Assembly: GCA_031253835.1 (NCBI GenBank)
Contig: JAIRVP010000043.1
Coordinates: 62,001-126,000, forward strand
Direction: 5' to 3'
From: Burkholderia sp.
GTDB taxonomy: Bacteria; Pseudomonadota; Gammaproteobacteria; Burkholderiales; Burkholderiaceae
DNA: 64,000 nucleotides
The notes beneath the pieces are model-generated. The model ran no database searches. It worked only from the letters and a program-made list of their open reading frames with translations, and had not been told where the DNA came from. Of this stretch, positions 43,641 through 51,199 are shown in pieces. Each line of letters opens with the position of its first letter. Within the stretch, counting starts at the first letter, position 1. The translations under genes and the position numbers were made by a program.

Positions 43641-44546
43641 CTACCGGGTGCCGTGCGTGTCGAAGTAGGCGACGGCGTGCTCGATGAATGCGCGCACCTT
43701 GGCGGGGAGCAGCGTCCGGCTGCTGTAGGCGAGCTGGATCTCGATGCCGTCGTCGACGAGCGTGAAGTCGGCCAGCAGCCGGACCAGCCTGCCCGACGCC
43801 AGTTCGTTTTCCACCAGCGCCATCGGCATGATGCCGATGCCGAACCCCTGCAGCACCATTTCACGGTTGAACGCGGGACTGTTCGACGACACGTCGAAAT
43901 GCTGCGCGACGACGAGATCCTCGCCGTCGATCCGGAAGCGCAGCTCCGGTTGACGAATCGATGGCGAAATCGGCACGAAACGATGCGCAGCGAGCGCCGA
44001 TGGATGGACCGGCGTCGACGTGCTTTTCAGGTAGTCGGGTGTCGCGACGATGACGAGCGGAATCCGGTCGAGCCGCCGCACGACGGTCGTCTCGCTGACG
44101 ATCATGAACGGGACCACGATGCCGAGATCGTAGCCTTCGCCGACCAGGTCGACCGGCCGTTCCGTCAGCGTGACGTCCAGCGAGACCTTCGGATGGGCGC
44201 GTTCGAACGCCGCGATCAGCGGGACGAGCCAGTAGACCGTCGCGGTCGTGTGCGCGACGAGGCGCAATACGCCGCGCACCTCGCGCGTCTGCGTCGCGAC
44301 GTCCGCCTCGATCGTGTCGACCTCGTCCAGGATGCGCACGCAGCTTTCGTAGAACCGTTCCGCCGCTTCGGTCAGCGAGACGCGGCGCGTCGTCCGGTTC
44401 AGCAACCGGCACCCCATTCGCTTTTCGAGCGCGGAAATCGTCCGCGATACGGCCGGTGGTGCGATGCCGTGATGATCGGCCGCGCGGGCGAAGCTCTTCA
44501 GTTCGACCACCGTCCGGAAAATCCGCATGCTTTCGATGTAATCCAT
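43641..44546 (-). CDS. LysR-family transcriptional regulator
   Basis: A 301-residue LysR regulator of the CrgA/DmlR-like subgroup. The HTH (SFARAADHHGIAPPAVSRTISALEKRMGCRLLNRTTRRVSLTEA) is intact. The ligand-binding half follows, with LRLVAHTTATVYWLVPLIAAF. The start (MDYIESMRIF) gives the family's standard length. It faces away from the SDR gene at 45215 across a 668-base gap that contains an SDR remnant, so the present SDR could be its target. Confidence 0.85.
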   Translation of the reverse strand: MDYIESMRIFRTVVELKSFARAADHHGIAPPAVSRTISALEKRMGCRLLNRTTRRVSLTEAAERFYESCVRILDEVDTIEADVATQTREVRGVLRLVAHTTATVYWLVPLIAAFERAHPKVSLDVTLTERPVDLVGEGYDLGIVVPFMIVSETTVVRRLDRIPLVIVATPDYLKSTSTPVHPSALAAHRFVPISPSIRQPELRFRIDGEDLVVAQHFDVSSNSPAFNREMVLQGFGIGIMPMALVENELASGRLVRLLADFTLVDDGIEIQLAYSSRTLLPAKVRAFIEHAVAYFDTHGTR

Positions 44547-44870
44547 GGGCACATCCCGGGAACGGGGAGCAGTCGGATGCAACACCGAGGCGCGACGGTG
44601 TTGCTGCGTGCCGAAACAACCAGGCGGCTTGTTCGCAGCAATATAGCAAAACCGGCGGCCGCACCGGCGCATGCGCGCGAATGCATGCAATCGCGTCAAC
44701 GTCGGTGTCGGGGGAACGCGATGTCGAGACCGCGACCCTCCTCCCGAATCGATCGGGAGTGACCGGGAAGCACCGCGGACGGCGACGTCAGACGCGTTTC
44801 CGAAACCGCAGGTTTGTATTTTCAATCGTGCTGTTGTGATAAGAAAAGTTATCCGGATAGGTTCATCGTT
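44547..44870. other. Gap downstream of the SDR remnant, no gene
   Basis: 324 bases upstream of the LysR gene with no supported coding frame. It should hold the LysR promoter. AT-richer sequence near 44820-44880 is the only visible contrast. Confidence 0.4.
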
Positions 44871-45071
44871 TTATCCAACTACGCGTTTCGCGGCAGACAA
44901 ATCCGCGCGTCGAGTCGCCGGAAAATCGGTCCCTTCGCCGAGATCGCGCCACGTTTCGACATTCGCACGCAGCGCATCGAGGTGCTTCATCGCGACGTCG
45001 AGTACCAATGCCGGTTTGCCGGGCAGCAGGTGCAGCGGCGGCGTCCCCGATGCCCGCGCGGCAACCACCTC
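44871..45071 (-). pseudogene. Remnant of a short-chain dehydrogenase (C-terminal end only)
   Basis: A minus-strand frame ends at a stop at 44871. It reads GTPPLHLLPGKPALVLDVAMK, then HLDALRANVETWRDLGEGTDFP. This is the usual C-terminal segment of classical SDR enzymes, with the TDFP end. No Rossmann motif or catalytic tyrosine lies upstream in this frame, and the intact SDR at 45215 starts nearby in the opposite direction. I read it as the decayed tail of a lost gene. The upstream limit of the homology is approximate. Confidence 0.6.
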
Positions 45072-45214
45072 CCCCGCATTTGTTCCCGCGACGCAAGACT
45101 GTTGCTCCACGGCGGGTGTTCGAAATCGTGGCCGGCGCGCCTACAGTCTGCCCATCGGATTCATTGATCCGGTCGGCGCCGAAGCCGAACACCATTCACC
45201 TGTCGAGGCACATC

Positions 45215-45922
45215 ATGAGCACTTCCAGAGTCATCATCGTCACCGGCGCATCGCAAGGCATCGGTGCGGAAACGGTCAAGGCATTCCGCGCACGCGGCCA
45301 TCGCGTCGTCGCGACGTCCCGTTCGATCGGCCCGTCGAACGATCCCGATCTCGTCACCGTCGCGGGCGATATCGGCGATCCCGCGGTCGCGCGCCGCGTG
45401 GTCGATGCGGCACTCGAACACTTCGGCCGCGTCGACACGCTCGTCAACAACGCGGGCGTGTTCATCGCGAAGCCGTTCACGCAATACACCGCGGACGACT
45501 ATGCGCAGATCACCCGCGTCAACCTGGACGGCTTCTTCCACGTCACGCAGCGCGCGATCGACGCGATGCAGAAGCATGGCGGCGGCCACGTGGTCAGCAT
45601 CACGACGAGCCTCGTCGATCACGCGAACAGCAACGTGCCGTCGGTGCTCGCGTCGCTGACGAAAGGCGGGCTGAATGCGGCGACGAAGTCGCTCGCGATC
45701 GAGTATGCGAAGGCCGGCATCCGCGTGAATGCGGTGTCGCCCGGCATCATCAAGTCGCCGATGCATGCGCCCGACATGCACGCGACGCTCGCGTCGCTGC
45801 ACCCGGTCGGCCGCATGGGCGAGATGAGCGACATCGTCGACGCGATCCTGTATCTGGATTCGGCACCGTTCGTGACGGGCGAGATCCTCCACGTCGACGG
45901 CGGCCAGAGCGCCGGGCATTGA
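45215..45922 (+). CDS. SDR-family protein lacking the catalytic tyrosine
   Basis: A 235-residue short-chain dehydrogenase/reductase fold. The cofactor motif TGASQGIG is at 10-17, NNAG at 78-81 and the C-terminal PG segment (VSPGIIKSPM) is normal. The catalytic Lys is K150 (SLTKGGLNAATKSLA), but the position four residues before it, normally Tyr, is Ala146. Candidate Ser is S132. It may therefore be inactive as a reductase or use another mechanism. I start at the ATG in CACATCATGAGC. The LysR at 45954 is convergent with it. Confidence 0.82.
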   Translation: MSTSRVIIVTGASQGIGAETVKAFRARGHRVVATSRSIGPSNDPDLVTVAGDIGDPAVARRVVDAALEHFGRVDTLVNNAGVFIAKPFTQYTADDYAQITRVNLDGFFHVTQRAIDAMQKHGGGHVVSITTSLVDHANSNVPSVLASLTKGGLNAATKSLAIEYAKAGIRVNAVSPGIIKSPMHAPDMHATLASLHPVGRMGEMSDIVDAILYLDSAPFVTGEILHVDGGQSAGH

Positions 45923-45953
45923 GCGTCGGCATCGACGCGGCGAGCCTGCCGGC

Positions 45954-46919
45954 CTAGCGCGGGACGGCGGCTCGCCGGGCGCGTGGCCGGCCCGCCTGCC
46001 TGGCGGGCGCGCGCGCCAGTTGCTCGACGAGAAAGTCGACGAACACGCGCACGCGCGACGACAGATAGCGCGCATGCGGATACAGCAGCATGAACGGCCG
46101 CGACCGGCCGCCGAGGCCGGGCAGCACTTCCACCAGCGTGCCGGCGCGCAGATCCTGTTCGACGATGAAGCGGTAGGTCTGGAACAGCCCCGCGCCGCCG
46201 CGTGCGAGCGTCACGCCGGCCAGGACGTCGCCCGAGGTGCCGTAGCTGCCGGTCGTCGCGACGTCGAGTTCGTCCGATCCGTCGTCGAACAGCCAGGGAA
46301 TCGGCCGCCCGCTGCTCGGCAGTTCGAACTGGATGCACTCGTGCGCATGCAGATCGTCGATCGCGGTCGGCATGCCCGCGCGTTTCAGGTAGCCGGGCGT
46401 CGCGACGATCACGAGTTCGGCATCTTCCAGCTTGCGCGCGACCAGGTTCGAATCGGCCGGCGCGCGGCCGCGGATCGCGAGATCGAAGCCTTCCTCGGCG
46501 AAGTCGATGTTGCGGTTGCTCAGGTGGGTGTCGACGCGCACGTCCGGATACTGCTCGCGAAACGCGGGCAGCAGCGGCAGCACGCGATAGTGCCCGTACG
46601 GCGTCGGCATGCTGATCCGCAGCACGCCGGCAGGCGTCGCCTGCTGGCCGGTCGCTTCGCGCTCCGCGTCGACGAGCTGCGACAGCGCATCGCGGCATTG
46701 CTCGAAATAGCGCCGGCCGGAATCGGTCAGGCGAATCTGCCGCGTCGTGCGTACGAACAGCCGCACGCCGAGGCGCTCCTCGAGCCGCGCGACCGACCGG
46801 CTGACCGCCGCCGGCGTGACGCTCGCCGCGGTGGCCGCCAGCGTGAAGCTGCCGAGTTCGGCCGCGAGGCAGAACAGTTCGATGCTGCCCAGCAGCAGAT
46901 CGTCGAATTTACGTTGCAT
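45954..46919 (-). CDS. LysR-family transcriptional regulator
   Basis: A 321-residue LysR regulator. HTH: GSFTLAATAASVTPAAVSRSVARLEERLGVRLFVRTTRQIRLT. The ligand domain starts LRISMPTPYGHYRVLPLLPAF. The C-terminus is extended and Arg/Ala/Pro-rich. An ATG 54 bases earlier is possible, but MQRKFDDLLLGSIELF gives the family pattern. It is divergent from ridA at 47132 (212-base gap) and convergent with the SDR gene, so either may be its target. Confidence 0.85.
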   Translation of the reverse strand: MQRKFDDLLLGSIELFCLAAELGSFTLAATAASVTPAAVSRSVARLEERLGVRLFVRTTRQIRLTDSGRRYFEQCRDALSQLVDAEREATGQQATPAGVLRISMPTPYGHYRVLPLLPAFREQYPDVRVDTHLSNRNIDFAEEGFDLAIRGRAPADSNLVARKLEDAELVIVATPGYLKRAGMPTAIDDLHAHECIQFELPSSGRPIPWLFDDGSDELDVATTGSYGTSGDVLAGVTLARGGAGLFQTYRFIVEQDLRAGTLVEVLPGLGGRSRPFMLLYPHARYLSSRVRVFVDFLVEQLARAPARQAGRPRARRAAVPR

Positions 46920-47131
46920 GGGGCAGTTCCTGCCGTCTTCCGCATGTGGCGCGATGGAGCACCGAGTGTGCATGAATATCGCGCGGGAAACCAGCCAACG
47001 CCGCGCGCGTGATTCGTTACATGGCGTCCCGAATCAATTGCGCGCCTGACATTTACCGGCTTCGGCCGCATGACTAGAGTGACTGACAGGCCATCCCGAT
47101 CGCCCGAACCATTTTCCGACAGGAGCACGAC

Positions 47132-47596
47132 ATGACCATCGAACAGAAGCTGGCCGAACTCGGCCTCGCGTTACCCGAACCGCCGACGCCGCTCGGCAGC
47201 TATACGGCCGTCAGCGAAGCCGGCAACCTGCTGTTCGTGTCGGGACAGCTCCCGCTCGTCGACGGCAAGGTCGCCTATACGGGCCGCGTCGGCGAGCAGT
47301 TGAGCGTCGACGCAGGCAAGCACGCTGCCCGGCTGGCGGCGCTGAACGTGCTCGCGCAGATCCGCAAGCATCTGGGCGGGTTCGACCGGCTGCGCAAGAT
47401 CGTGCGCGTCGAGGGGCACGTCAGCTCGGCCGACGGCTTCTTCGGGCAGCCAGCCGTGATCGACGGGGCATCCGACCTGTTCGCCGCCGTGCTCGGCGGC
47501 AAGGCCGGGCACGCGCGTTCGGCGTTCTCCCAGCGCCAGTTGCCGGCCGATGCGGCGGTGATCCTCGTCGTGATCGCCGAGATCGACGCAGCGTGA
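47132..47596 (+). CDS. RidA-family protein (YjgF/YER057c/UK114)
   Basis: A 154-residue protein of the long RidA subgroup. It contains LLFVSGQLPLVDGKVAYTGRVG, VEGHVSSADGFFGQP and HARSAFSQRQLPADAAVILVVIAEI. The Arg and the LP segment correspond to the active-site Arg region of RidA, which hydrolyses reactive enamine/imine intermediates. It lies divergent from a LysR gene and alone on its strand until ohr. Substrate specificity of this subgroup is not known. Confidence 0.82.
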   Translation: MTIEQKLAELGLALPEPPTPLGSYTAVSEAGNLLFVSGQLPLVDGKVAYTGRVGEQLSVDAGKHAARLAALNVLAQIRKHLGGFDRLRKIVRVEGHVSSADGFFGQPAVIDGASDLFAAVLGGKAGHARSAFSQRQLPADAAVILVVIAEIDAA

Positions 47597-47760
47597 TGGA
47601 GCGGCCGCCCTGCGGGGCGGTCATCCCGTTTCGCGGGCGTTTTCGTGTGCCTTGCCCGGAATTTCGCACGTTCGCCGGTCGGTTCGATATCAGGGCGAGA
47701 TCGCTCGAAAGCCTTGCCCGGAAAGGCGCGACACGTTCCAGATACATTGAAATACAAAAT

Positions 47761-47785
47761 ATCGCATGCGATTTAATCGAATGCG
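47761..47785. promoter_or_regulatory. OhrR-type operator, copy 1 (ohr promoter)
   Basis: CGCATGCGAT (47763-47772), three bases, then ATCGAATGCG (47776-47785): an inverted dyad with one mismatch. The inner ATCGCATGCGAT is a perfect 12-bp palindrome. It ends one base before a candidate -35 box (TTGACG, 47787-47792) of ohr. Confidence 0.75.
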
Positions 47786-47817
47786 CTTGACGCAGAAGGT
47801 TGCCTCGCCCAAACTGC

Positions 47818-47842
47818 ATCGCATGCGATCGAATCGCATCTG
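47818..47842. promoter_or_regulatory. OhrR-type operator, copy 2 (ohr promoter)
   Basis: The same dyad: CGCATGCGAT (47820-47829), three bases, ATCGCATCTG (47833-47842), with two mismatches in the second arm. It lies 30 bases before the ohr start and just after the likely -10 position, so a bound repressor would block initiation. Confidence 0.75.
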
Positions 47843-47872
47843 AAACAAACCAGACAACTGACGGAGCCAATG

Positions 47873-48292
47873 ATGAGCAAGATCGAAAAAGTGCTGTACA
47901 CGGGCAAGACGCATACGACTTCCGGCGGCCGCGACGGCGCGGCGCGCAGTTCCGATGGCCGCCTCGACATCCAGCTGTCGTCGCCGGGCAGCGCCGGCAC
48001 CGGCACCAACCCGGAACAGCTGTTCGCAGCGGGCTGGTCGGCCTGTTTCATCGGCGCGATGCAGCTTGCGGCGCGTGCCGCGAAGGTGACGCTGCCGGCC
48101 GATCTCGCGGTCGACGCCGAAGTGGATCTCGGCACCGGCGGCAACGCGTACTTCCTGCAGGCCCGGCTGAACGTGAGCGTGCCGGGGCTCGATCGCGAGG
48201 TTGCACGACAGATCGTCGACGCCGCACACCAGACCTGCCCGTACTCGAAAGCGACGCGCGGCAACATCGACGTCGACATCCGTATCGCCTGA
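47873..48292 (+). CDS. ohr: Organic hydroperoxide reductase Ohr
   Basis: A 139-residue OsmC-superfamily thiol peroxidase that reduces organic hydroperoxides. The two active cysteines are C58 (WSACFIGAM) and C122 (HQTCPYSKATRGN); R20 and E49 of the active site are in place. The ATG at 47873 has GGAG six bases upstream; a Met immediately before it is too close. Two dyads in the promoter match one before ohrR, so peroxide-controlled expression is expected. Two DUF4148 genes follow on the same strand. Confidence 0.93.
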   Translation: MSKIEKVLYTGKTHTTSGGRDGAARSSDGRLDIQLSSPGSAGTGTNPEQLFAAGWSACFIGAMQLAARAAKVTLPADLAVDAEVDLGTGGNAYFLQARLNVSVPGLDREVARQIVDAAHQTCPYSKATRGNIDVDIRIA

Positions 48293-48358
48293 ACGCTGCA
48301 TCGGGCGGCCGAACGCCGCCCTGCTGAATATCCGATTCCTTTTCCATCGAGGTGAATG

Positions 48359-48688
48359 ATGAAAGCCCGCTTGATCGCTGCCCTTCTCGTTGCTGTTTTC
48401 GCTTCCGCTGCCGCACCGGCGTTCGCCGACCAGGCCGTCGTGTCCCGCGCGCAGGTACGTGCCGAGCTCGTCCAGCTCGAACAGGCCGGCTACCGTCCGG
48501 GCCGTGCGAACGATCCGCATTACCCGGACGACCTGCAGGCCGCATTGACGCGCATTCACGCGAACGATGCGGTGGCGGCCGATGGGTCCGCATCGGCCGG
48601 TTACGGCCGCGACGCTGCGGCCACGGCGCAGTCGGGCAGCCGGCCCGCGACGCGTATCGCCGAGCGCTCGATCTACTTCGGTCATTGA
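48359..48688 (+). CDS. DUF4148 secreted protein (copy 1)
   Basis: A 109-residue protein with a signal peptide (about 1-22, ending APAFA). It has the DUF4148 domain: VSRAQVRAELVQLEQAGYRPGRANDPHYPDDLQAALTRI. It ends AERSIYFGH. The family is common in Burkholderia and has no known biochemical role; periplasmic location is expected. The second of two adjacent ATGs is used because GAGG lies at the right distance. It follows ohr after 66 bases and may be in its transcript. Confidence 0.85.
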   Translation: MKARLIAALLVAVFASAAAPAFADQAVVSRAQVRAELVQLEQAGYRPGRANDPHYPDDLQAALTRIHANDAVAADGSASAGYGRDAAATAQSGSRPATRIAERSIYFGH

Positions 48689-48765
48689 ATGAAACCGCGA
48701 ACGGCGCCGATGGCCGGCGTGCGGTGCGCAACCCCTGAATGCCTGTTTCCCTGTCGAGGTAAATG

Positions 48766-49092
48766 ATGAAGACCCAACTGATTGCCGCCCTCCTCGTTGC
48801 CGTGTCGGCCTCCGTCGCCGCACCGGCATTCGCCGGCGAAAGCACCGTCACGCGTGCGCAGGTGCGGGCCGAACTGGCCGCGCTGCAGCAGGCCGGCTAC
48901 CTGCCGAACCGTCCCAACGATCCGAACTACCCGGACAATATCCAGGCGGCGCTGAACCGGATTCACGACAGCGGTGCCGTCGCGGCCGACACGCAGGCAG
49001 CCGGTTACGGCAGCGACGCCAGCGGCGCAACGCAGTCCGGCGGCCGCAACGGGGTTCGCACGGCCGAGCGCTCGATTTATTTCGGTCATTGA
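48766..49092 (+). CDS. DUF4148 secreted protein (copy 2)
   Basis: A 108-residue paralogue of the preceding gene, with the same signal peptide pattern, domain (VTRAQVRAELAALQQAGYLP, then PNYPDNIQAALNRI) and AERSIYFGH end. The pair is a tandem duplication. The second ATG of an ATGATG pair, after GAGG, is the start. A hairpin made of the OhrR-type dyad follows 39 bases after the stop. Confidence 0.85.
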   Translation: MKTQLIAALLVAVSASVAAPAFAGESTVTRAQVRAELAALQQAGYLPNRPNDPNYPDNIQAALNRIHDSGAVAADTQAAGYGSDASGATQSGGRNGVRTAERSIYFGH

Positions 49093-49131
49093 GCGCGGCG
49101 CGACGAAAACGGTCGCCAACCTCTGCCATAT

Positions 49132-49164
49132 AAAGCGCATGCGATGTAATCGCATGCGCTTTTT
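49132..49164 (+). terminator. Hairpin built from a perfect OhrR-type dyad, terminator-like
   Basis: AAGCGCATGCGAT (49133-49145), a three-base loop, and ATCGCATGCGCTT (49149-49161) form a perfect 13-bp stem followed by TTT. It looks like an intrinsic terminator for the ohr/DUF4148 transcript, yet its arms are the same dyad as in the ohr and ohrR promoters, with the same 15-base period. It may serve as terminator, operator or both; it lies about 100 bases before the GNAT gene. Confidence 0.6.
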
Positions 49165-49262
49165 CCTGTTGGAGATGACGGAATGAGGATCGACGGCGCT
49201 ACCTGCCCGGCCGATCCGGGTCTATGCTGTGCGCCACCCCATCTTCATTCAAGGAGCAGCCG

Positions 49263-49979
49263 ATGCCGGACGCCATGACCGGAAACGCGACAGGCAATAC
49301 GCACGTGCTCGACCGCGTTGCCTGGAACGCACTCACGGGCAAGCAGCGCCGTTTCGCGCTCGGCAATGACCGCGCGTGGCGGTTTCCGGCGGCCATTGCG
49401 CCATTCGCCGCGATCGCCGACACGAGCGCGGCTTCGTTCGACGCGCTGCGCGAACTGGTCGCCGCGCACGGACCAACGGCGCTGGTGACGCCGGACGAGA
49501 TCGAGCCGCCTGCGGGATTGCCCGTCATCCGGCGCGCGACGCTGCTGCAAATGGTCTGGGAAGGGACGCCCGATCCGGCCTATGAAACGGAGCATGTCAC
49601 GCTCGGCGAAGCCGATGTGCCGGACATGCTCGCGCTGACCAGCGCCGCGCAGCCCGGCCCGTTCGGCCCGCGCACGTTCGAGCTCGGCCGTTACATCGGC
49701 GTGCGCAGCGAGGGTCGGCTGGCCGCAATGGCCGGCGAGCGGATGCAGCTCAACGGATATACGGAGATCAGCGCGGTGTGCGTGGACGCGGCGTTTCGGC
49801 GGCAAGGTCTTGCGGCGCGCCTGATCCGGTCGTTGATTGCGTCGATCGGCGCGCGATCGGAAACGCCCTTCCTGCACGTCCTGGCGACGAACCAGGTGGC
49901 GATCGAGCGCTACGTCGCGCTCGGTTTCGTCGTGCGCCGCGAGATGCGCCTGCTGGTGCTGGGCGACGCGCACGCATGA
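49263..49979 (+). CDS. GNAT-family N-acetyltransferase (FR47-like)
   Basis: A 238-residue protein whose C-terminal half is a GNAT domain: YTEISAVCVDAAFRRQGLAARLI contains the acetyl-CoA loop RRQGLA. TPFLHVLATNQVAIERYVALGF is the usual final segment. The N-terminal half (about 1-110) is a family extension. AAGGAG lies before the chosen ATG. It is downstream of the DUF4148 pair and convergent with ohrR. The acceptor substrate is unknown. Confidence 0.82.
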   Translation: MPDAMTGNATGNTHVLDRVAWNALTGKQRRFALGNDRAWRFPAAIAPFAAIADTSAASFDALRELVAAHGPTALVTPDEIEPPAGLPVIRRATLLQMVWEGTPDPAYETEHVTLGEADVPDMLALTSAAQPGPFGPRTFELGRYIGVRSEGRLAAMAGERMQLNGYTEISAVCVDAAFRRQGLAARLIRSLIASIGARSETPFLHVLATNQVAIERYVALGFVVRREMRLLVLGDAHA

Positions 49980-50027
49980 CGATGCGGCCGATGCGATGCA
50001 CGCGTCGGCCGCAGGCGCTTCATCGAT

Positions 50028-50483
50028 TTATTCTTCGGTCGAACGGATCAGGTTGCCGCGCAGCGTGACGATCGCCTTCTGCACCTTCGCGAATTCGTCC
50101 GGCTTCAACCCGGTGGCTTCGACCAGATTCATGTCGAGCCCCTTCTCGCGTACGCGGCGGCCGCTTTTCGTCAGGCTGACGAGCACCTGGCGTTCGTCGG
50201 ACGGATCGCGGTGCCGCTCCAGGTAGCCCATCGCCTCGAGCTTCTTCAGGATCGGCGTCAGCGTATTGGATTCGAGGAACAGCTTCTCGCCCAGCTGGCC
50301 AACGGTCTGGTTGTCCTGCTCCCACAGCGCAATGATCGTGATGTATTGCGTATACGTGAGGCCGAGCTCGTCGAGGATCGGCTTGTAGGCCTTGCCGAAC
50401 GCGAGATTCGCCGAGTAGATCGCAAAACACAGGAACTCGGACAGCTTCGGCGCGGCAGGCGATGGGGCTTCGGTCGGTTTCAT
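50028..50483 (-). CDS. ohrR: OhrR, MarR-family organic peroxide sensor
   Basis: A 151-residue MarR-family repressor. LSEFLCFAIYSANLAF holds C19, the conserved peroxide-sensing cysteine. No other cysteine is present, so it appears to be of the one-Cys type rather than the two-Cys type of Xanthomonas. The HTH is TVGQLGEKLFLESNTLTPILKKLEAMGYL and the wing RHRDPSDERQVLVSLT. GGAGG precedes the start. The dyad at 50532 overlaps its likely promoter, so it should repress itself and ohr. Confidence 0.92.
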   Translation of the reverse strand: MKPTEAPSPAAPKLSEFLCFAIYSANLAFGKAYKPILDELGLTYTQYITIIALWEQDNQTVGQLGEKLFLESNTLTPILKKLEAMGYLERHRDPSDERQVLVSLTKSGRRVREKGLDMNLVEATGLKPDEFAKVQKAIVTLRGNLIRSTEE

Positions 50484-50522
50484 GGGCTTCCTCCAGCGAC
50501 GCGAACGGTCGCAGACAAGTGC

Positions 50523-50555
50523 ATTATATATCGCATGCGATCTTATCGGAAGCAT
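50523..50555 (-). promoter_or_regulatory. ohrR promoter with OhrR-type operator
   Basis: On the minus strand TATAAT (50528-50523) is a perfect -10 box about 40 bases before the ohrR start. The dyad arm ATCGCATGCG (50541-50532 read on that strand) sits directly upstream, in the -35/-10 spacer. The second arm (50545 onward) is degenerate. A repressor there would shut ohrR off, as expected for autoregulation. Confidence 0.7.
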
Positions 50556-50585
50556 GATAATCGGCCGCGATGAACCGGCGTGACG

Positions 50586-50714
50586 TCAGCCTTGCCTGCG
50601 GCGTTTGCCGGTCTGCTGACGGCTGACCGACAGCAGCGAGCATTGCACCGGATGCGCGATTTCGGTCGCGAGCCCGCCTGCGGCGAACAGCAGGATCATC
50701 AGCCAGCGTTTCAT
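50586..50714 (-). CDS. Small hydrophobic protein coupled to the GFA gene
   Basis: A 42-residue protein with a hydrophobic N-terminus (WLMILLFAAGGLATEIA, residues 4-20) and a basic C-terminus. The ATG overlaps the stop of the upstream GFA-like gene (ATGA) and has GGAGG just before it, so it is translationally coupled. It could be a small membrane protein or a lipoprotein-like peptide. I do not recognise it. Confidence 0.55.
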   Translation of the reverse strand: MKRWLMILLFAAGGLATEIAHPVQCSLLSVSRQQTGKRRRQG

Positions 50715-51082
50715 GCGTCCTCCACGACTGACAGGCTCGCGCCGTCGGCGACCGTCGCGTCGAGCGCATACGGATCGACGCCGTCGAGGCAGCCGAGATT
50801 GACGCGCCAGCATGCCGGGTCCTTGCGCGTCTGATGGAACGGATAGACGCCGCAGCGGCTGCAGAAATAGTGACGGGCCGTACGCGTATTGAAGCGGTAG
50901 CACGTCAGCGCGTCCGCGCCTTCGACGATGTTCAGGTTGGCGGCCGCGAACATCGGGCTCATCAGCGCGCCGCGGCGGCGGCACAGGCTGCAGTTGCAGC
51001 GAACGGCCGGCGTGATCGCCGCCGTGACTTCGAATCTGACGGCCCCGCAATGGCAGGATCCCTTGAACCACGTGGCAGACAT
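50711..51082 (-). CDS. GFA-family zinc protein (glutathione-dependent formaldehyde-activating-like)
   Basis: A 123-residue protein with the zinc-binding cysteines of the GFA/CENP-V family: C10 and C12 (GSCHCGAV), C29, C31 and C34 (CNCSLC), and C74 and C77 (FCSRCG). The family includes glutathione-dependent formaldehyde-activating enzyme, but most members have no proven substrate. It overlaps by four bases the small gene that follows. Confidence 0.85.
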   Translation of the reverse strand: MSATWFKGSCHCGAVRFEVTAAITPAVRCNCSLCRRRGALMSPMFAAANLNIVEGADALTCYRFNTRTARHYFCSRCGVYPFHQTRKDPACWRVNLGCLDGVDPYALDATVADGASLSVVEDA

Positions 51083-51199
51083 GATGGACTCCGGAAGAGG
51101 TCATGCCTGCTTTATAGCGAACCCGCGCGTGGCCGTTGTATCGCGCTGTATCCGCGGACGGCGCAGATACAGAACATTGCAAATCTGCGGCTCGCGCGA

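Noticed and set aside
44863-45195. 110-codon frame overlapping the SDR remnant
   Set aside because: Cys/Arg/Gly-rich with no homology signal. The neighbouring frame carries the recognisable SDR tail instead.
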